A stretch of 33,747 nucleotides of DNA from Deltaproteobacteria bacterium. GTDB taxonomy: Bacteria; Desulfobacterota; Desulfarculia; Adiutricales; Adiutricaceae. The stretch lies in contig JAISWF010000243.1 in assembly GCA_031271165.1 (NCBI GenBank), positions 1-33,747 on the forward strand. Reading direction: 5' to 3'. The notes under the pieces are model-generated. The model saw only the letters and a list, made by a program, of their open reading frames with translations, did not search any database and had not been told where the DNA came from. Of this stretch, positions 15,028-23,241 are shown piece by piece. Both the position numbers and the translations under genes were made by a program. How positions within the stretch are numbered: the stretch's first letter is position 1; the number at the start of each line of letters is the position of its first letter.

Positions 15028-17607
15028 TTAATCGGTTGAGAGCATTTGGTGGATGGCTTGAGAGCGATTTTTGACTCCCAATTTGCGGTAGGCGTTACTC
15101 AGAGCCTTGGTCACGGTAATTCTCTGGATATTGTACAGCTCAGCAATCTGTTGGTTACTCCGGCCCAGGATGACCTGATCCAAAAACCGAAGCTCCCTTT
15201 GAGTGAGTTTTTTGATTCTGATTTTTTCCGGGACATGAGCAGTAGCCAAAGATTCATAATTTAGAGCCAATTGGTAAGCTTCATCGGCCAGAGCGGCCAG
15301 TTCGGTCTTGGGATTTTCGGTTAAAAAGTGCTTCAAAAGAGGGGTAATGTGTTTACCGTATTCGGATAAGATCAGGATTAGATGATCGGGGGCGGCCAAT
15401 TCTAAGGCATGTTGGAGGGCTATGGTGCTTGATTTGGGGCCGGAGTGGTTCCACAGGGCGATTGCTTCCAAAACGGTGACGTGAAGGCGCCCAATCAACA
15501 TTGCCGGAGGCCCCAGATAGAGGTGTTTGAGGTACTGGGTTAACCCCAGTAATTTTGTATGTTCCAACCGCCACATCAGGTTTCTGGCTTGAACCACCTG
15601 ACTTAAGGGCGACAGTCCCCACCAGGCCCAAGGAGCGTCGGGGGCTATCTGGCCGTCTTTAACCCAGGCCGGGAGCCTTTCAATCAAGCCCAAAGTGGAG
15701 TTGACATAAGCCCGGATGAGGTTGCCAGTGTGATCATCAAGATTTGAATCGGGTCCCAGTTCTTCGCCTGGCAGATCTTTTAAGAGCTCCAAAGCCCGGT
15801 CGGTCTTTTTGCGAGCCAAAGCGGCCCTGAGGCGGACCAAGGCGGCGGCTAAGAGGACGTCTCGGCCGTTTCGGCATTGAGCTTCGGTTACGGCCAGCTC
15901 AGCTAAAAGTTCGGCTTCTTCAAAGCGGCCGCTTTCCAGAGCTCTTTCCGAGGCTATAATTTTGGAGCCGCCCAAGCCCCAGCAGTCAGTCAGGCCCATA
16001 AATTCCGGCCAGCTCCGTTGCATGGTCTCGACCAAACTCTGGTATTGACCGGGCTGGTTGAGGTGAAGAAAGCTGGCCTGAGGGCATCCAAAGGTCCACG
16101 ATGGCCCTGGATCAAGCTGGACAGTCTGGTGGTCCAAAGCCGTTTTGACCCGAGCCAGCAGCTCAATGGTCTCTTGAAAGTCTTGAAAGGTCATAAAAGC
16201 CCGGCAATATTCCGCCTGGATGCATAGTTGGCTTAGACTTTGAGGTTCAAGGGAAGGCGCTTGCTTGAGGTCGGTTATAGCCTCATCAATTAAGGACGAG
16301 GCGGCCTTAGGGCCGACCGAGAGGCCATGGCAGTGGATTAAGGCCAGATAGCCCAAAGGGCGAATTATACGGACCGGAGGCGGCAGGGTGGTGATTAGAG
16401 GCCCGAGGTCCCGGCGGCTGTCAAAAACGGCTCTTTGAAACAATGGCTCTTCAAAAAGCCTTAAAACATATTCCAGATCGTTGTCCCGGCCGGCCTGAAT
16501 CAAAAAATCAAGAGCTTCCACCGCCTGGTTGTTAACCAATAACCAATCGGCGGCGAGGCGATACAAGGCTCTTTTATCCAGCGTTTGTGGCTCCAGGAGT
16601 TGGAATTCGGCGTTACAAAAGGCTCGGAAAAGGTTATGGTATTTAAATTTTTTGGTTTCATGATTGAAATTTATAAAGGCCCCCCGGTCGATGAGGGTTC
16701 GGAGGCTCGGCACCGCATGACTTAGGCCGCCTACTTCGACCGCCGTTTTGGGGCTAAAGTCATCAAAGATTGAAAGTTTTTTCAGTAAAAGCTTCTCTTC
16801 GGCCGAACAGGTGGCCAAGAAGGCACTGTCAAAGAGTCCATAAAAAGTAGACTTGGGTACCGGGCGTCCACTTCTGAGCCCTTCCTCGGCGTGGAGTCTC
16901 AAGGCTGAAGGCCAGCCCTCGCTGGAAGCCCAGGCCTGCTGGATGAAGTTTTCGTCATTGAGACCGTTGAGATGAAAAAAGGACCGGGCTTCGGCTTCAT
17001 CAAAGGCCAGTTCTTCAACCCCAAAAGTCTGGCACCACCCTTTGACGCTGAACTCAACTAATGGCAAATCCGGGATGGTCCGCGAGAGGATCAGAAAGGT
17101 CAGGCCCTTGATGCGGGCTTTGATGACCCGTTCGAAAAAACTGTGGAGCCTCATGTCGGTCACATAGTGATAGTCGTCAATGACCAGCAAAAGTGGATTG
17201 ATGAAGGTGATTTCTTTGACTTTGGAAATTATTCGGTTGCGGTCGTCAAGATTGGTCAGTGACGGATATTGTTTGGCTATCTGGCCCAAAGGGGAGTCGC
17301 TGGAAGAGAGAAAAAATTGGTGAATATCCAAAAGGTATTCCGGCGAACACTCTCCCGGATTGAGGCTCATATAATAAAGCGAGCGCTTTTTGGTCTTTTT
17401 GGACTCGCCAGACTCCAGGGTTTCAGAATTGGAGTCGGACCAGTAGAGATTTTGATTATTGAATAAGGTCATTAATTCCTGGACAGCAGCAGTTTTACCG
17501 TAGCCGACCGGGGCCCGCATGATAACCAAAGGTCTGCTCAATACAGCATCCAGGAGTTTTTTGGTCAGCTTAGGTCGAGGAATGTTTTTTAGAACATGTC
17601 TTGACAT
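15028..17607 (-). CDS. MalT-like LuxR-family ATP-dependent regulator
   Basis: An 859-residue large LuxR-type (LAL/MalT-like) transcription activator. The N-terminal STAND-type NTPase has Walker A APVGYGKT (residues 32-39, Lys38) and a Walker B-like LLVIDDYHYV. A long helical-repeat sensor region follows, and the C-terminal HTH (about 795-859) reads LTQRELRFLDQVILGRSNQQ with the usual TVTKALSNAYRKLGVKNRSQA recognition half. Such proteins bind ATP and an inducer, oligomerise and activate nearby or distant operons. The ATG has a modest AGG eight bases upstream. It is transcribed alone on the minus strand; the Fur-like box at 17801 is about 195 bases upstream of its start and could act on it. The target genes are not evident. 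Confidence 0.88.
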   Translation of the reverse strand: MSRHVLKNIPRPKLTKKLLDAVLSRPLVIMRAPVGYGKTAAVQELMTLFNNQNLYWSDSNSETLESGESKKTKKRSLYYMSLNPGECSPEYLLDIHQFFLSSSDSPLGQIAKQYPSLTNLDDRNRIISKVKEITFINPLLLVIDDYHYVTDMRLHSFFERVIKARIKGLTFLILSRTIPDLPLVEFSVKGWCQTFGVEELAFDEAEARSFFHLNGLNDENFIQQAWASSEGWPSALRLHAEEGLRSGRPVPKSTFYGLFDSAFLATCSAEEKLLLKKLSIFDDFSPKTAVEVGGLSHAVPSLRTLIDRGAFINFNHETKKFKYHNLFRAFCNAEFQLLEPQTLDKRALYRLAADWLLVNNQAVEALDFLIQAGRDNDLEYVLRLFEEPLFQRAVFDSRRDLGPLITTLPPPVRIIRPLGYLALIHCHGLSVGPKAASSLIDEAITDLKQAPSLEPQSLSQLCIQAEYCRAFMTFQDFQETIELLARVKTALDHQTVQLDPGPSWTFGCPQASFLHLNQPGQYQSLVETMQRSWPEFMGLTDCWGLGGSKIIASERALESGRFEEAELLAELAVTEAQCRNGRDVLLAAALVRLRAALARKKTDRALELLKDLPGEELGPDSNLDDHTGNLIRAYVNSTLGLIERLPAWVKDGQIAPDAPWAWWGLSPLSQVVQARNLMWRLEHTKLLGLTQYLKHLYLGPPAMLIGRLHVTVLEAIALWNHSGPKSSTIALQHALELAAPDHLILILSEYGKHITPLLKHFLTENPKTELAALADEAYQLALNYESLATAHVPEKIRIKKLTQRELRFLDQVILGRSNQQIAELYNIQRITVTKALSNAYRKLGVKNRSQAIHQMLSTD

Positions 17608-17800
17608 ATAAAAACCTGCGACATTGAGTAAAAAGACCGGTCACGGTTCCCAAGGCTGTGGTAATGGAATCTGATAAGTCAAGGTGGGCCTTACGCCTTG
17701 GCAGGAAAAATCCTTTGGAAACCGTAGAAAGGAACTCGATTAAACAAAAAAACAAGGTAGACAGCAATGATTAGTAAATAAATTAAATTTCAAATATTAT

Positions 17801-17819
17801 GATAATGAGAATCATTGAT
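17801..17819. promoter_or_regulatory. Fur-box-like operator
   Basis: GATAATGAGAATCATTGAT matches the 19-base Fur consensus GATAATGATAATCATTATC at 15 positions. It lies between a minus-strand regulator and a plus-strand ECF transporter, so it could control either. Iron control is inferred from the site alone; no fur gene is in the window. Confidence 0.6.
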
Positions 17820-18140
17820 AATAGAGCTTACACCTTTCAGGTTTTGTTTTCAAGCTAGCTGATTTTGTTTTTTGTCCTTTTGATCATGGTTTAGGTAATG
17901 CAGGGTAATTAATCCCAATCCGATAATTTGAAAATACCCAGCTTTTACAATCGCGTCAAGTATCTTTAAGAATACCTTTGAAAGGTTTCCGGTCAAGGGA
18001 CCAGGCTAAATCACTGGTCTAAAGTTCAAAAGAACCAAAATTATCCCCGATTGGATGGTCAAGAATTAAAAACGTCAAAGCAGCCAAGTACTGGTTTTAA
18101 GGGACTGTCGATAGTCCGAGTCGTCGGAGGTGTTAAAGGG

Positions 18141-18188
18141 AGCTCAGTCTAATGGGAGAGTCTGAGCTTGGGGACAAAAATTTTTTTT
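18141..18188 (+). terminator. Terminator-like hairpin in the ECF leader
   Basis: AGCTCAG (18141-18147) pairs with CTGAGCT (18163-18169), with an extra TCT/AGA pairing inside, and a run of T follows at about 18181-18188. It lies 145 bases before the S-component start. The T tract is ten bases from the stem, so termination may be weak. It could act as an attenuator. Confidence 0.45.
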
Positions 18189-18332
18189 ATCTATTTCTGG
18201 ACTTAGAGCATTTTGGCCTTCAAAGGTATAGCACTAAAAATCTCGGGCATACTTGACCATGGCCGCCAGCCAGCTTAATATTCATTAAGTTTATTGAGTC
18301 TCAAAAATCATTAACGAATATTGAGGTCGATT

Positions 18333-18914
18333 TTGAAAGGGCTAAGTAACTTTAGAGCCAAGGTCAAAGATATTTTAGACGGTCAGAGGCTGTTTTCCAC
18401 CCATGAATTGGTGGTCGTTGGTATTTTTGCCGCCGGTTCTCGGGCCACTACCTTGATGGTGGCTCTGATTGGCGGGGGCATGAATCCACTGACTATGGTT
18501 GTCAGAAGTGCGGTTCATTCGGCTCTTTTAGTGGTGCTTTTGGCTAAAGTTTCCCGGACTGGGGCCTTGACCATGGCCAATCTGGTGGGCGGACTCTTGG
18601 CCTTCTTTCTCATGGGTCAGGCTATGGTCGCCCTGCCGGCGATTATTGCCGGAACCTTAGCGGTAGAAATACTGATTCGGGCCTTAGGTGGTTTGGAAAA
18701 ACGGCCGGCTTTGGGGGCATTGGCCGTAGCATTGAGCGAATTCTTTACCCGGATGATCAATGTGGGCGTAAGTTATCTGACTTTTAGAGAGCAGCCGGCC
18801 ATGATAATCATGGTTTTGGTTATCACCGCAGTCAGCTATTTCGGCATTTTGCTCGGTCTTTTTGGCGGGGTCTCCATGACCAGGGAATTAAAGCATGCCG
18901 GTCTTATCGGATAA
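18333..18914 (+). CDS. ECF transporter S component (substrate-binding membrane protein)
   Basis: A 193-residue polytopic protein with about six hydrophobic helices and glycine-rich loops, typical of S components of energy-coupling factor importers. These bind a vitamin or metal/metallocofactor and dock on a T component. I choose the TTG at 18333 because GAGG stands six bases before it; a TTG four codons upstream has no ribosome site and no ATG occurs early. It overlaps the T-component gene by 20 bases, so translation is coupled. The substrate cannot be read from sequence. The upstream Fur-like box and the flavodoxin downstream hint at an iron-linked substrate such as a heme or corrinoid, which is inference. 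Confidence 0.7.
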   Translation: MKGLSNFRAKVKDILDGQRLFSTHELVVVGIFAAGSRATTLMVALIGGGMNPLTMVVRSAVHSALLVVLLAKVSRTGALTMANLVGGLLAFFLMGQAMVALPAIIAGTLAVEILIRALGGLEKRPALGALAVALSEFFTRMINVGVSYLTFREQPAMIIMVLVITAVSYFGILLGLFGGVSMTRELKHAGLIG

Positions 18915-19653
18915 ATTCCAAAACCTCACCACCGGAAGGTTGGATTTGACTCCCGAGACCAGGTTGGGTTTGACCTTTTTGGCGTCCATTTTTTCGCTGG
19001 TTATGGCTGACAGCCTGTCCTTAGGGATTATATTGTCGGCCTCGGTTATTTACTTGATGTTGGAGATTCGTCTCAAAGTCGTTTTGATTGTCTACTTGGT
19101 CTTCCTTGGTATGGCGACAACAGCCGCTTTTGGTTTGTGGTTATTGGGCTTTTGGATTGAGGCGATGAAAAATCAACCGGCTCGGCTGGCCGTGCTACCT
19201 TTTGTGCGGGTTTTGATCTCTCTTAACACTGTCCTGCCTTTGGCCTTACACACACAGCTGTCATCATTGACCCTCACCCTCAACCGGATTTATGTGCCGG
19301 GGATAATCAAGCTGCCTTTTTTGATTATCGTCAGATTTATTCCGACTTTTATAAACGATGTCCAACAACTGCGGGAGGCCGTGGCCATAAGGTTTTGCGG
19401 CCATAGCGGAGTGGTGTTTTGGCTAAGGCGGCCCAGACTCTGGTGGCGAGTTTACTTCATGCCTTTGGTGGTCCGGCTCATCCGTTCAGCTGATGAGCTG
19501 GCGTTGGCGGCTGAACTCAAGGGCCTCAGTGCTTCCACTGATTTTGGGACCGCTCCTTTGGTCCTGGGGCCAGTCGACAAAATGGTTTTAGTTCTTAGTG
19601 TCACTGTAATCACCATTGCCACCCTGGTCGGAAAATACAAAGCTGGCGGCTGA
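18895..19653 (+). CDS. ECF transporter T component (EcfT/CbiQ-like)
   Basis: A 252-residue membrane protein of the EcfT/CbiQ family: about five hydrophobic helices, then the long cytoplasmic coupling helices. The two places where EcfT carries Ala-Arg-Gly-type signatures read REAVAIRFCG and ELALAAELKG, so the second is diverged. T components hold the S component and transmit ATPase movement. The gene overlaps the S-component gene, yet no ATPase (EcfA/CbiO) follows. The next gene is a flavodoxin after a terminator, so the ATPases must be encoded elsewhere if the transporter works. Confidence 0.78.
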   Translation: MPVLSDKFQNLTTGRLDLTPETRLGLTFLASIFSLVMADSLSLGIILSASVIYLMLEIRLKVVLIVYLVFLGMATTAAFGLWLLGFWIEAMKNQPARLAVLPFVRVLISLNTVLPLALHTQLSSLTLTLNRIYVPGIIKLPFLIIVRFIPTFINDVQQLREAVAIRFCGHSGVVFWLRRPRLWWRVYFMPLVVRLIRSADELALAAELKGLSASTDFGTAPLVLGPVDKMVLVLSVTVITIATLVGKYKAGG

Positions 19654-19708
19654 GAGCCGGTGGCCTGACCGAGGCGACTTTAGTTTATTGGTGAAATTAT
19701 ATCTGGTG

Positions 19709-19743
19709 AAAAAGCCGGCCTAAGCCATTTGACTCGGCTTTTT
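19709..19743 (+). terminator. Intrinsic terminator after the ECF pair
   Basis: AAAAAGCCG (19709-19717) pairs over nine bases with CGGCTTTTT (19735-19743), which itself provides the T tract. It may work in both directions and separates the ECF pair from the flavodoxin gene. Confidence 0.7.
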
Positions 19744-19848
19744 GGTGACTGGCTTGGCGAAAGCCTAAAACGAATCATTGATTTTGGCCGGCTGGCAGCC
19801 CTGGTTTTTTCAGAAGGTTGTTGCAAGCCAGTCGGTCGGAGGGTTCCA

Positions 19849-19885
19849 AAGACTTGACTAGCGTTAAGCTGGCTAGCGGAGTCTT
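19849..19885 (+). other. Two-part hairpin upstream of the flavodoxin gene
   Basis: AAGACT (19849-19854) pairs with AGTCTT (19880-19885), and inside it CTAGC (19858-19862) pairs with GCTAG (19872-19876). The symmetric three-base internal loop (TGA/CGG) makes a regular stem. It lies about 100 bases before the flavodoxin ATG, with no T tract, so it could be an operator or leader structure. Confidence 0.4.
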
Positions 19886-19988
19886 AATGGAGATGGCCGA
19901 AAAATGAATAGGGGCCGAGGAATATATGTCACCCAAGGGGGGATGGTTTTTTTTTAATAGTTCACGATAATGCCGAAAGGAAGGTTTT

Positions 19989-20504
19989 ATGAAAATTTTA
20001 GTAGCCTATTCCAGCTTGACTGGCAACACTCAAAAAGTGGCCGAAGCAGTGCGTAACAGTCTACCGACCGGTACGGTACTGGCCTCGGTCAAAGAAGCTG
20101 ACCCTGAAGGTTTCGATTTGGTATTTATTGGTTTTTGGGTGGATAAAGGTCGAGCTGATTCCTCAACCCGGTCTTTTATGGGGAAGCTTAAAAACCAGCA
20201 GACGGCTTTTTTCTTTACCCTGGGAGCCTATCCCGACTCGGCTCATGCTCAGGAAGTGGCTGATAACACCAGTCAGGAATTGTTGGCCGGGGGTAATAAG
20301 ATTTTGGGCTTTTTCCGCTGCCAGGGAAAAGTTGATCCTGGTTTGTTGGAAAAAATGAAAACCATGCTTCCACCCGATAATCCTCATGTCAAGATGACTC
20401 CCGAGCGCCAGGCAATGCTAACCGAAGCCTCCAGGCATCCCAATGAAGAGGATTTTGAGGCCGCCAAATCTTTTGTCCAAAATATTTTGGCTAAAACGGC
20501 CTGA
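19989..20504 (+). CDS. Flavodoxin-family protein (Flavodoxin_3/BilS-like)
   Basis: A 171-residue FMN-binding electron carrier. The phosphate-binding loop SSLTGNTQKVAEAV lies near residues 8-21. GFWVDKGRADSSTRSFMGKL and FFTLGAYPDSAHAQ are the pattern of the Flavodoxin_3 group, which includes BilS, a partner in bilirubin reduction, and flavodoxins beside heme-uptake genes. The ribosome site is GGAAGG. Flavodoxins often replace ferredoxin under iron shortage, which fits the Fur-like boxes before the ECF pair and just after this gene, but no such box lies directly upstream of it. The redox partner is not in the window. Family confidence is high, specific role low. Confidence 0.85.
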   Translation: MKILVAYSSLTGNTQKVAEAVRNSLPTGTVLASVKEADPEGFDLVFIGFWVDKGRADSSTRSFMGKLKNQQTAFFFTLGAYPDSAHAQEVADNTSQELLAGGNKILGFFRCQGKVDPGLLEKMKTMLPPDNPHVKMTPERQAMLTEASRHPNEEDFEAAKSFVQNILAKTA

Positions 20505-20814
20505 GACATCAAAATGACTCTGGCGGACTCGGCCGAAACCGAAATAAAAGACAGGTTCAGGTGTTCAAAGGTCAGTGGAATAATTCCGAAAAAAAAAGTA
20601 AGAAAAAAAATAAAAATTTACTAATAAAACCACCGAGTTAAAAATAAAAATATGCCCTCAGATACTTGCGGGGGGCGTGATTGGGGGATAAATTAAAACT
20701 GGGAATGATATTGATTCTCAAACTCATTTGTTGACCAAGACCTCTCCCGGGCTAAATGCGATTTTAATAGGGCCAAATAACATTTTAAAAATTTTGTCGA
20801 AAAAGGGAGTTTCA
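20505..20814. other. AT-rich spacer before the tadG-like gene
   Basis: About 310 bases, very A-rich in the middle (about 20589-20655). It holds a Fur-like box and the ribosome site GGGAG (20805-20809). I see no gene; a TTG-started extension from 20728 lacks a ribosome site. Confidence 0.5.
20701..20720. promoter_or_regulatory. Second Fur-box-like operator
   Basis: GGGAATGATATTGATTCTC matches the 19-base Fur consensus at 14 positions. In the 7-1-7 form, TGATATT-G-ATTCTCA (20706-20720) has two mismatches to TGATAAT-N-ATTATCA. It stands 95 bases upstream of the tadG-like ATG. Confidence 0.55.
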
Positions 20815-22509
20815 ATGATAATATCATCTATAAAAAAATTTTTAAAGAGTTGTCGAGGCGGAATTGCCATTGGGGCTGCTTTGTGCGTTGTCCCTTCAAT
20901 GACTATGGTGGTAGCTGCCGTTCAAGTCACGTCGTATATGGGGACCCAAACTCGGATCCACCAAACCGAATCCACGGCCGTGGCCGCCATGGCCAAAGAA
21001 GGAGAAAATGTACCTGATGAAGTAAAAAATGAGAAAATCAAAGCTTGGATGTCTACAGGTGTCGAGTCAATTAATAATAAATTTGCTGAAGAACCAATCT
21101 TTGAGTTCGGATCATCTGATGAAGAGTCAGAAATGATAATTACACAATATATCAACAAACCTTTGGTCGTAGGATTAATGAATGGAATATTTGATGAGCC
21201 AGTTTATGATGAAAAACCGACTGTTGCCCAAAGATACAATTATCCGCTAGAGGTAGTTTTAGTACTAGATGGCTCAAGTTCTGTCGCTGCTGAACGGACT
21301 AATATGGATAATATTATCAAAGAAGTTATAGAAGGTCTTTTTCCAGATGAACCAGTCGATGAAACCTTGAAAGTGGCTATAGTAGCTCATGCTGGGGATG
21401 TTAATGTCGGTTTTGAACTGGCCAAAAAAATTACTAAACCATCATCAAGAAAGTTATATTATGGGACGACAGAGGCAGAACACGTCAATTATTATAAAAG
21501 ATTGGCAACACTAGCAGAATATGGAAAAGAACATTTAGCCGATGACTTATTAGGCCCCGGGGGAATTGGTGAAGCCGTCAATTATGCCTTCGTGAAAAGA
21601 TGGGAATTGCCACCTCCGGGTCCATTAGTTAAGATGCCTGCCCAAGGAATGGGGCATGCTGGCACAAAATATTATGCTGAACACATTGACGATCCAATTA
21701 ATGATCTAGAAAATGATGGATTTAATCTGATAGTTGGTGATGGCCGAGTTTTGGATATGACATATGCTAGTAGTCCTTACACGACACTAACAAAATATAC
21801 CTATGTTACAAATTCTGCAAAATATGATGTTCATTGGCCAAATTTAGATGTTTTAGATCTTGCCTATTTGCCTCATGAACATATTATTGACATACAAAGA
21901 ACTAATCCAACCCAATATAAGAAATGGTGTGGCGGTACAGGTTTAAGCACTAGCTATTGGCCAAAGTGTATAGAAAGTGTTATTGGTATTCATAGCTTAT
22001 CTGCTCCTAATGCGCCAATATTGTATGGAGTAAATGATAAAAATGAACTTTTAGATTATTTAGGTAAGATATCTTTTGGTGGCGGCGTGACGGCCGGCGA
22101 TGATGGCATGGCTTGGGCCATCCGTTTACTGTCGCCCAAGTGGAAGGATATATGGGATAAAGGCGATGATTACCCGGCAGAATTTCATTCAACGACTGAA
22201 AAGAGGATAATAATGACTATGGGTAGTCAAAATGGTAATGGATATTCTTTTTATACTACTCAATATCCACAAGGATCTTGGGCCTGGACTGATCTCTGTA
22301 ATGTTGTAGTTGAACGTGGTATAGATGTCTATATGACGATAGAATATAATGCTAATGCCCCTTCAAAAGCGGCGGGCAAGGTATGTACCCAACAAAATAT
22401 TTATCCAGAAAGATATTATGAACTTAAACAAGCGAATTATGGTGATGCGGCTAGTAAAATGAAAGAATTTGCAACGCAAAGAAAATATTATGTACGATTA
22501 GTGCAGTGA
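20815..22509 (+). CDS. tadG: TadG-like pilus protein with von Willebrand A domain
   Basis: A 564-residue protein starting at the ATG preceded by GGGAG (20805-20809). The short cytoplasmic stretch KSCRGGIAIGAALCVVPSMT leads into one membrane helix, the TadG N-terminal pattern. A vWA domain begins near residue 145 with the metal-site motif LDGSSS (DxSxS, about 152-156). TadG proteins are envelope-anchored components of Tad pili that help adhesion or filament stability. The ends have the window's usual base composition, but about 21000-22070 and 22190-22500 are clearly AT-rich, with a GC-richer island at 22077-22165. The gene lies upstream of flp instead of after tadF and has its own terminator, so it is a separate unit, possibly under Fur. 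Confidence 0.85.
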   Translation: MIISSIKKFLKSCRGGIAIGAALCVVPSMTMVVAAVQVTSYMGTQTRIHQTESTAVAAMAKEGENVPDEVKNEKIKAWMSTGVESINNKFAEEPIFEFGSSDEESEMIITQYINKPLVVGLMNGIFDEPVYDEKPTVAQRYNYPLEVVLVLDGSSSVAAERTNMDNIIKEVIEGLFPDEPVDETLKVAIVAHAGDVNVGFELAKKITKPSSRKLYYGTTEAEHVNYYKRLATLAEYGKEHLADDLLGPGGIGEAVNYAFVKRWELPPPGPLVKMPAQGMGHAGTKYYAEHIDDPINDLENDGFNLIVGDGRVLDMTYASSPYTTLTKYTYVTNSAKYDVHWPNLDVLDLAYLPHEHIIDIQRTNPTQYKKWCGGTGLSTSYWPKCIESVIGIHSLSAPNAPILYGVNDKNELLDYLGKISFGGGVTAGDDGMAWAIRLLSPKWKDIWDKGDDYPAEFHSTTEKRIIMTMGSQNGNGYSFYTTQYPQGSWAWTDLCNVVVERGIDVYMTIEYNANAPSKAAGKVCTQQNIYPERYYELKQANYGDAASKMKEFATQRKYYVRLVQ

Positions 22510-22547
22510 TTTAAGCATAGATATTAAGTTTTTTTGCAGTTTTTAGC

Positions 22548-22594
22548 TGTCCCCGGCCTTGATCATTGTGATTTGAGCCGGGGACATTTTTTTT
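22548..22594 (+). terminator. Strong intrinsic terminator after the tadG-like gene
   Basis: TGTCCCCGGC (22548-22557) pairs perfectly over ten bases with GCCGGGGACA (22577-22586), followed by eight T residues. It separates tadG transcription from the main tad operon. Confidence 0.88.
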
Positions 22595-22642
22595 GGTCAC
22601 ATTTTTGAACATTCTTGGACATAAGAGCGAACAAAACCAAAG

Positions 22643-23001
22643 TCAAATCTTTTTGGGGCCCAGATTTGGCGGCGTCAGCTTTAGTGTCGTCAGCTTTAGA
22701 GTCCTTTGGTCCATCATGGCCTGGGCTTGTTGTTGATGACGGAGGTTTTTGAGCCACTCTAGTTGATCGGAGCGGACGCTGGCTGTGAAATCAGAAGGCA
22801 ACCAACCTGTAAAATTTTGTTTTTAGCGGCTTAAAAAACGACGCTTTCTCTCATCTGGGTTTGGATCTCTTCAGCGGGCAGGGCTAAGAGCCGGTTGGCC
22901 AGTAGGAAAAGGGACAGCAACACTAAAAGAAAAGGATAAAAGTAAGGAATTGAGCTTAAATATTTACGGTTATCCGTATTAAAATAGCTTTTGGCTTCAA
23001 C
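22643..23001 (-). pseudogene. Decayed membrane-protein gene, frameshifted
   Basis: On the minus strand 22831-23001 reads as an open frame with RKYLSSIPYFYPFLLVLLSL then FLLANRLLALPAEE, a membrane helix flanked by polar sequence, ending in a stop. In another frame 22643-22822 reads FTGWLPSDFTASVRSDQLEW, LKNLRHQQQAQAMMDQRTLK and a stop. The two pieces are adjacent and each looks like real protein, so one gene broken by a frameshift near 22823-22833 is the simplest reading. No start codon with a ribosome site remains. The helix-plus-short-tail layout recalls the C-terminus of Bat-type vWA membrane proteins, but that is a weak guess. Confidence 0.5.
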
Positions 23002-23067
23002 TTAAAGTCTGACTCAAAAGTGAGTTTTTGAGTCGAAGTAGTCGTCAAGATTGGGGAGAGTAAATCT

Positions 23068-23215
23068 ATGAAAAAATGTATCGTGTTTTAAAATCAAGGT
23101 CAAGACACTGGTTGATGGCTTAACAGTCGGGATAACAGAATATTTCCTGTCAACTTTGGCGGCCAAGGTCAAGAAATTAACTCAGCGCAAAGATTTTTCC
23201 GCGGTTTTAATTTAA
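23068..23215 (+). pseudogene. Small gene with a one-base frameshift after codon 7
   Basis: ATG at 23068 has a strong ribosome site (GGGGAG, 23053-23058) but reads only MKKCIVF before a stop. In the next frame the sequence is open to a stop at 23213-23215 and reads KTLVDGLTVGITEYFLSTLA then AKVKKLTQRKDFSAVLI. Removing one T from the TTTT run at about 23086 would join both parts into a 48-residue protein. No family is recognised. Either it is a small gene disabled by an insertion in a T run, or a remnant. Confidence 0.45.
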
Positions 23216-23241
23216 TAATTGCCCAGATAATATATATAAAA

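Larger units (their letters stand above)
17608..18332. other. Divergent control region and structured leader
   Basis: About 725 bases between the LuxR-type gene and the ECF pair, with no accepted gene. It contains a Fur-like box, palindromes ACCTTT-G-AAAGGT (about 17978-17990) and GACCAG-N9-CTGGTC (about 17999-18019), a GGACT-N6-AGTCC hairpin near 18103-18118, and a terminator-like hairpin at 18141-18188. The run of hairpins suggests a structured mRNA leader. No riboswitch class I know is matched. Confidence 0.45.

Noticed and set aside
18321-18332. Longer TTG start for the ECF S component
   Set aside because: The TTG at 18333 has GAGG at the right distance while the one at 18321 has none.
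22563-22757. 64-codon minus-strand frame rich in Lys, Asp and Ser
   Set aside because: It overlaps the tadG terminator, and the same DNA reads more convincingly as a decayed gene in another frame (22643-22822).
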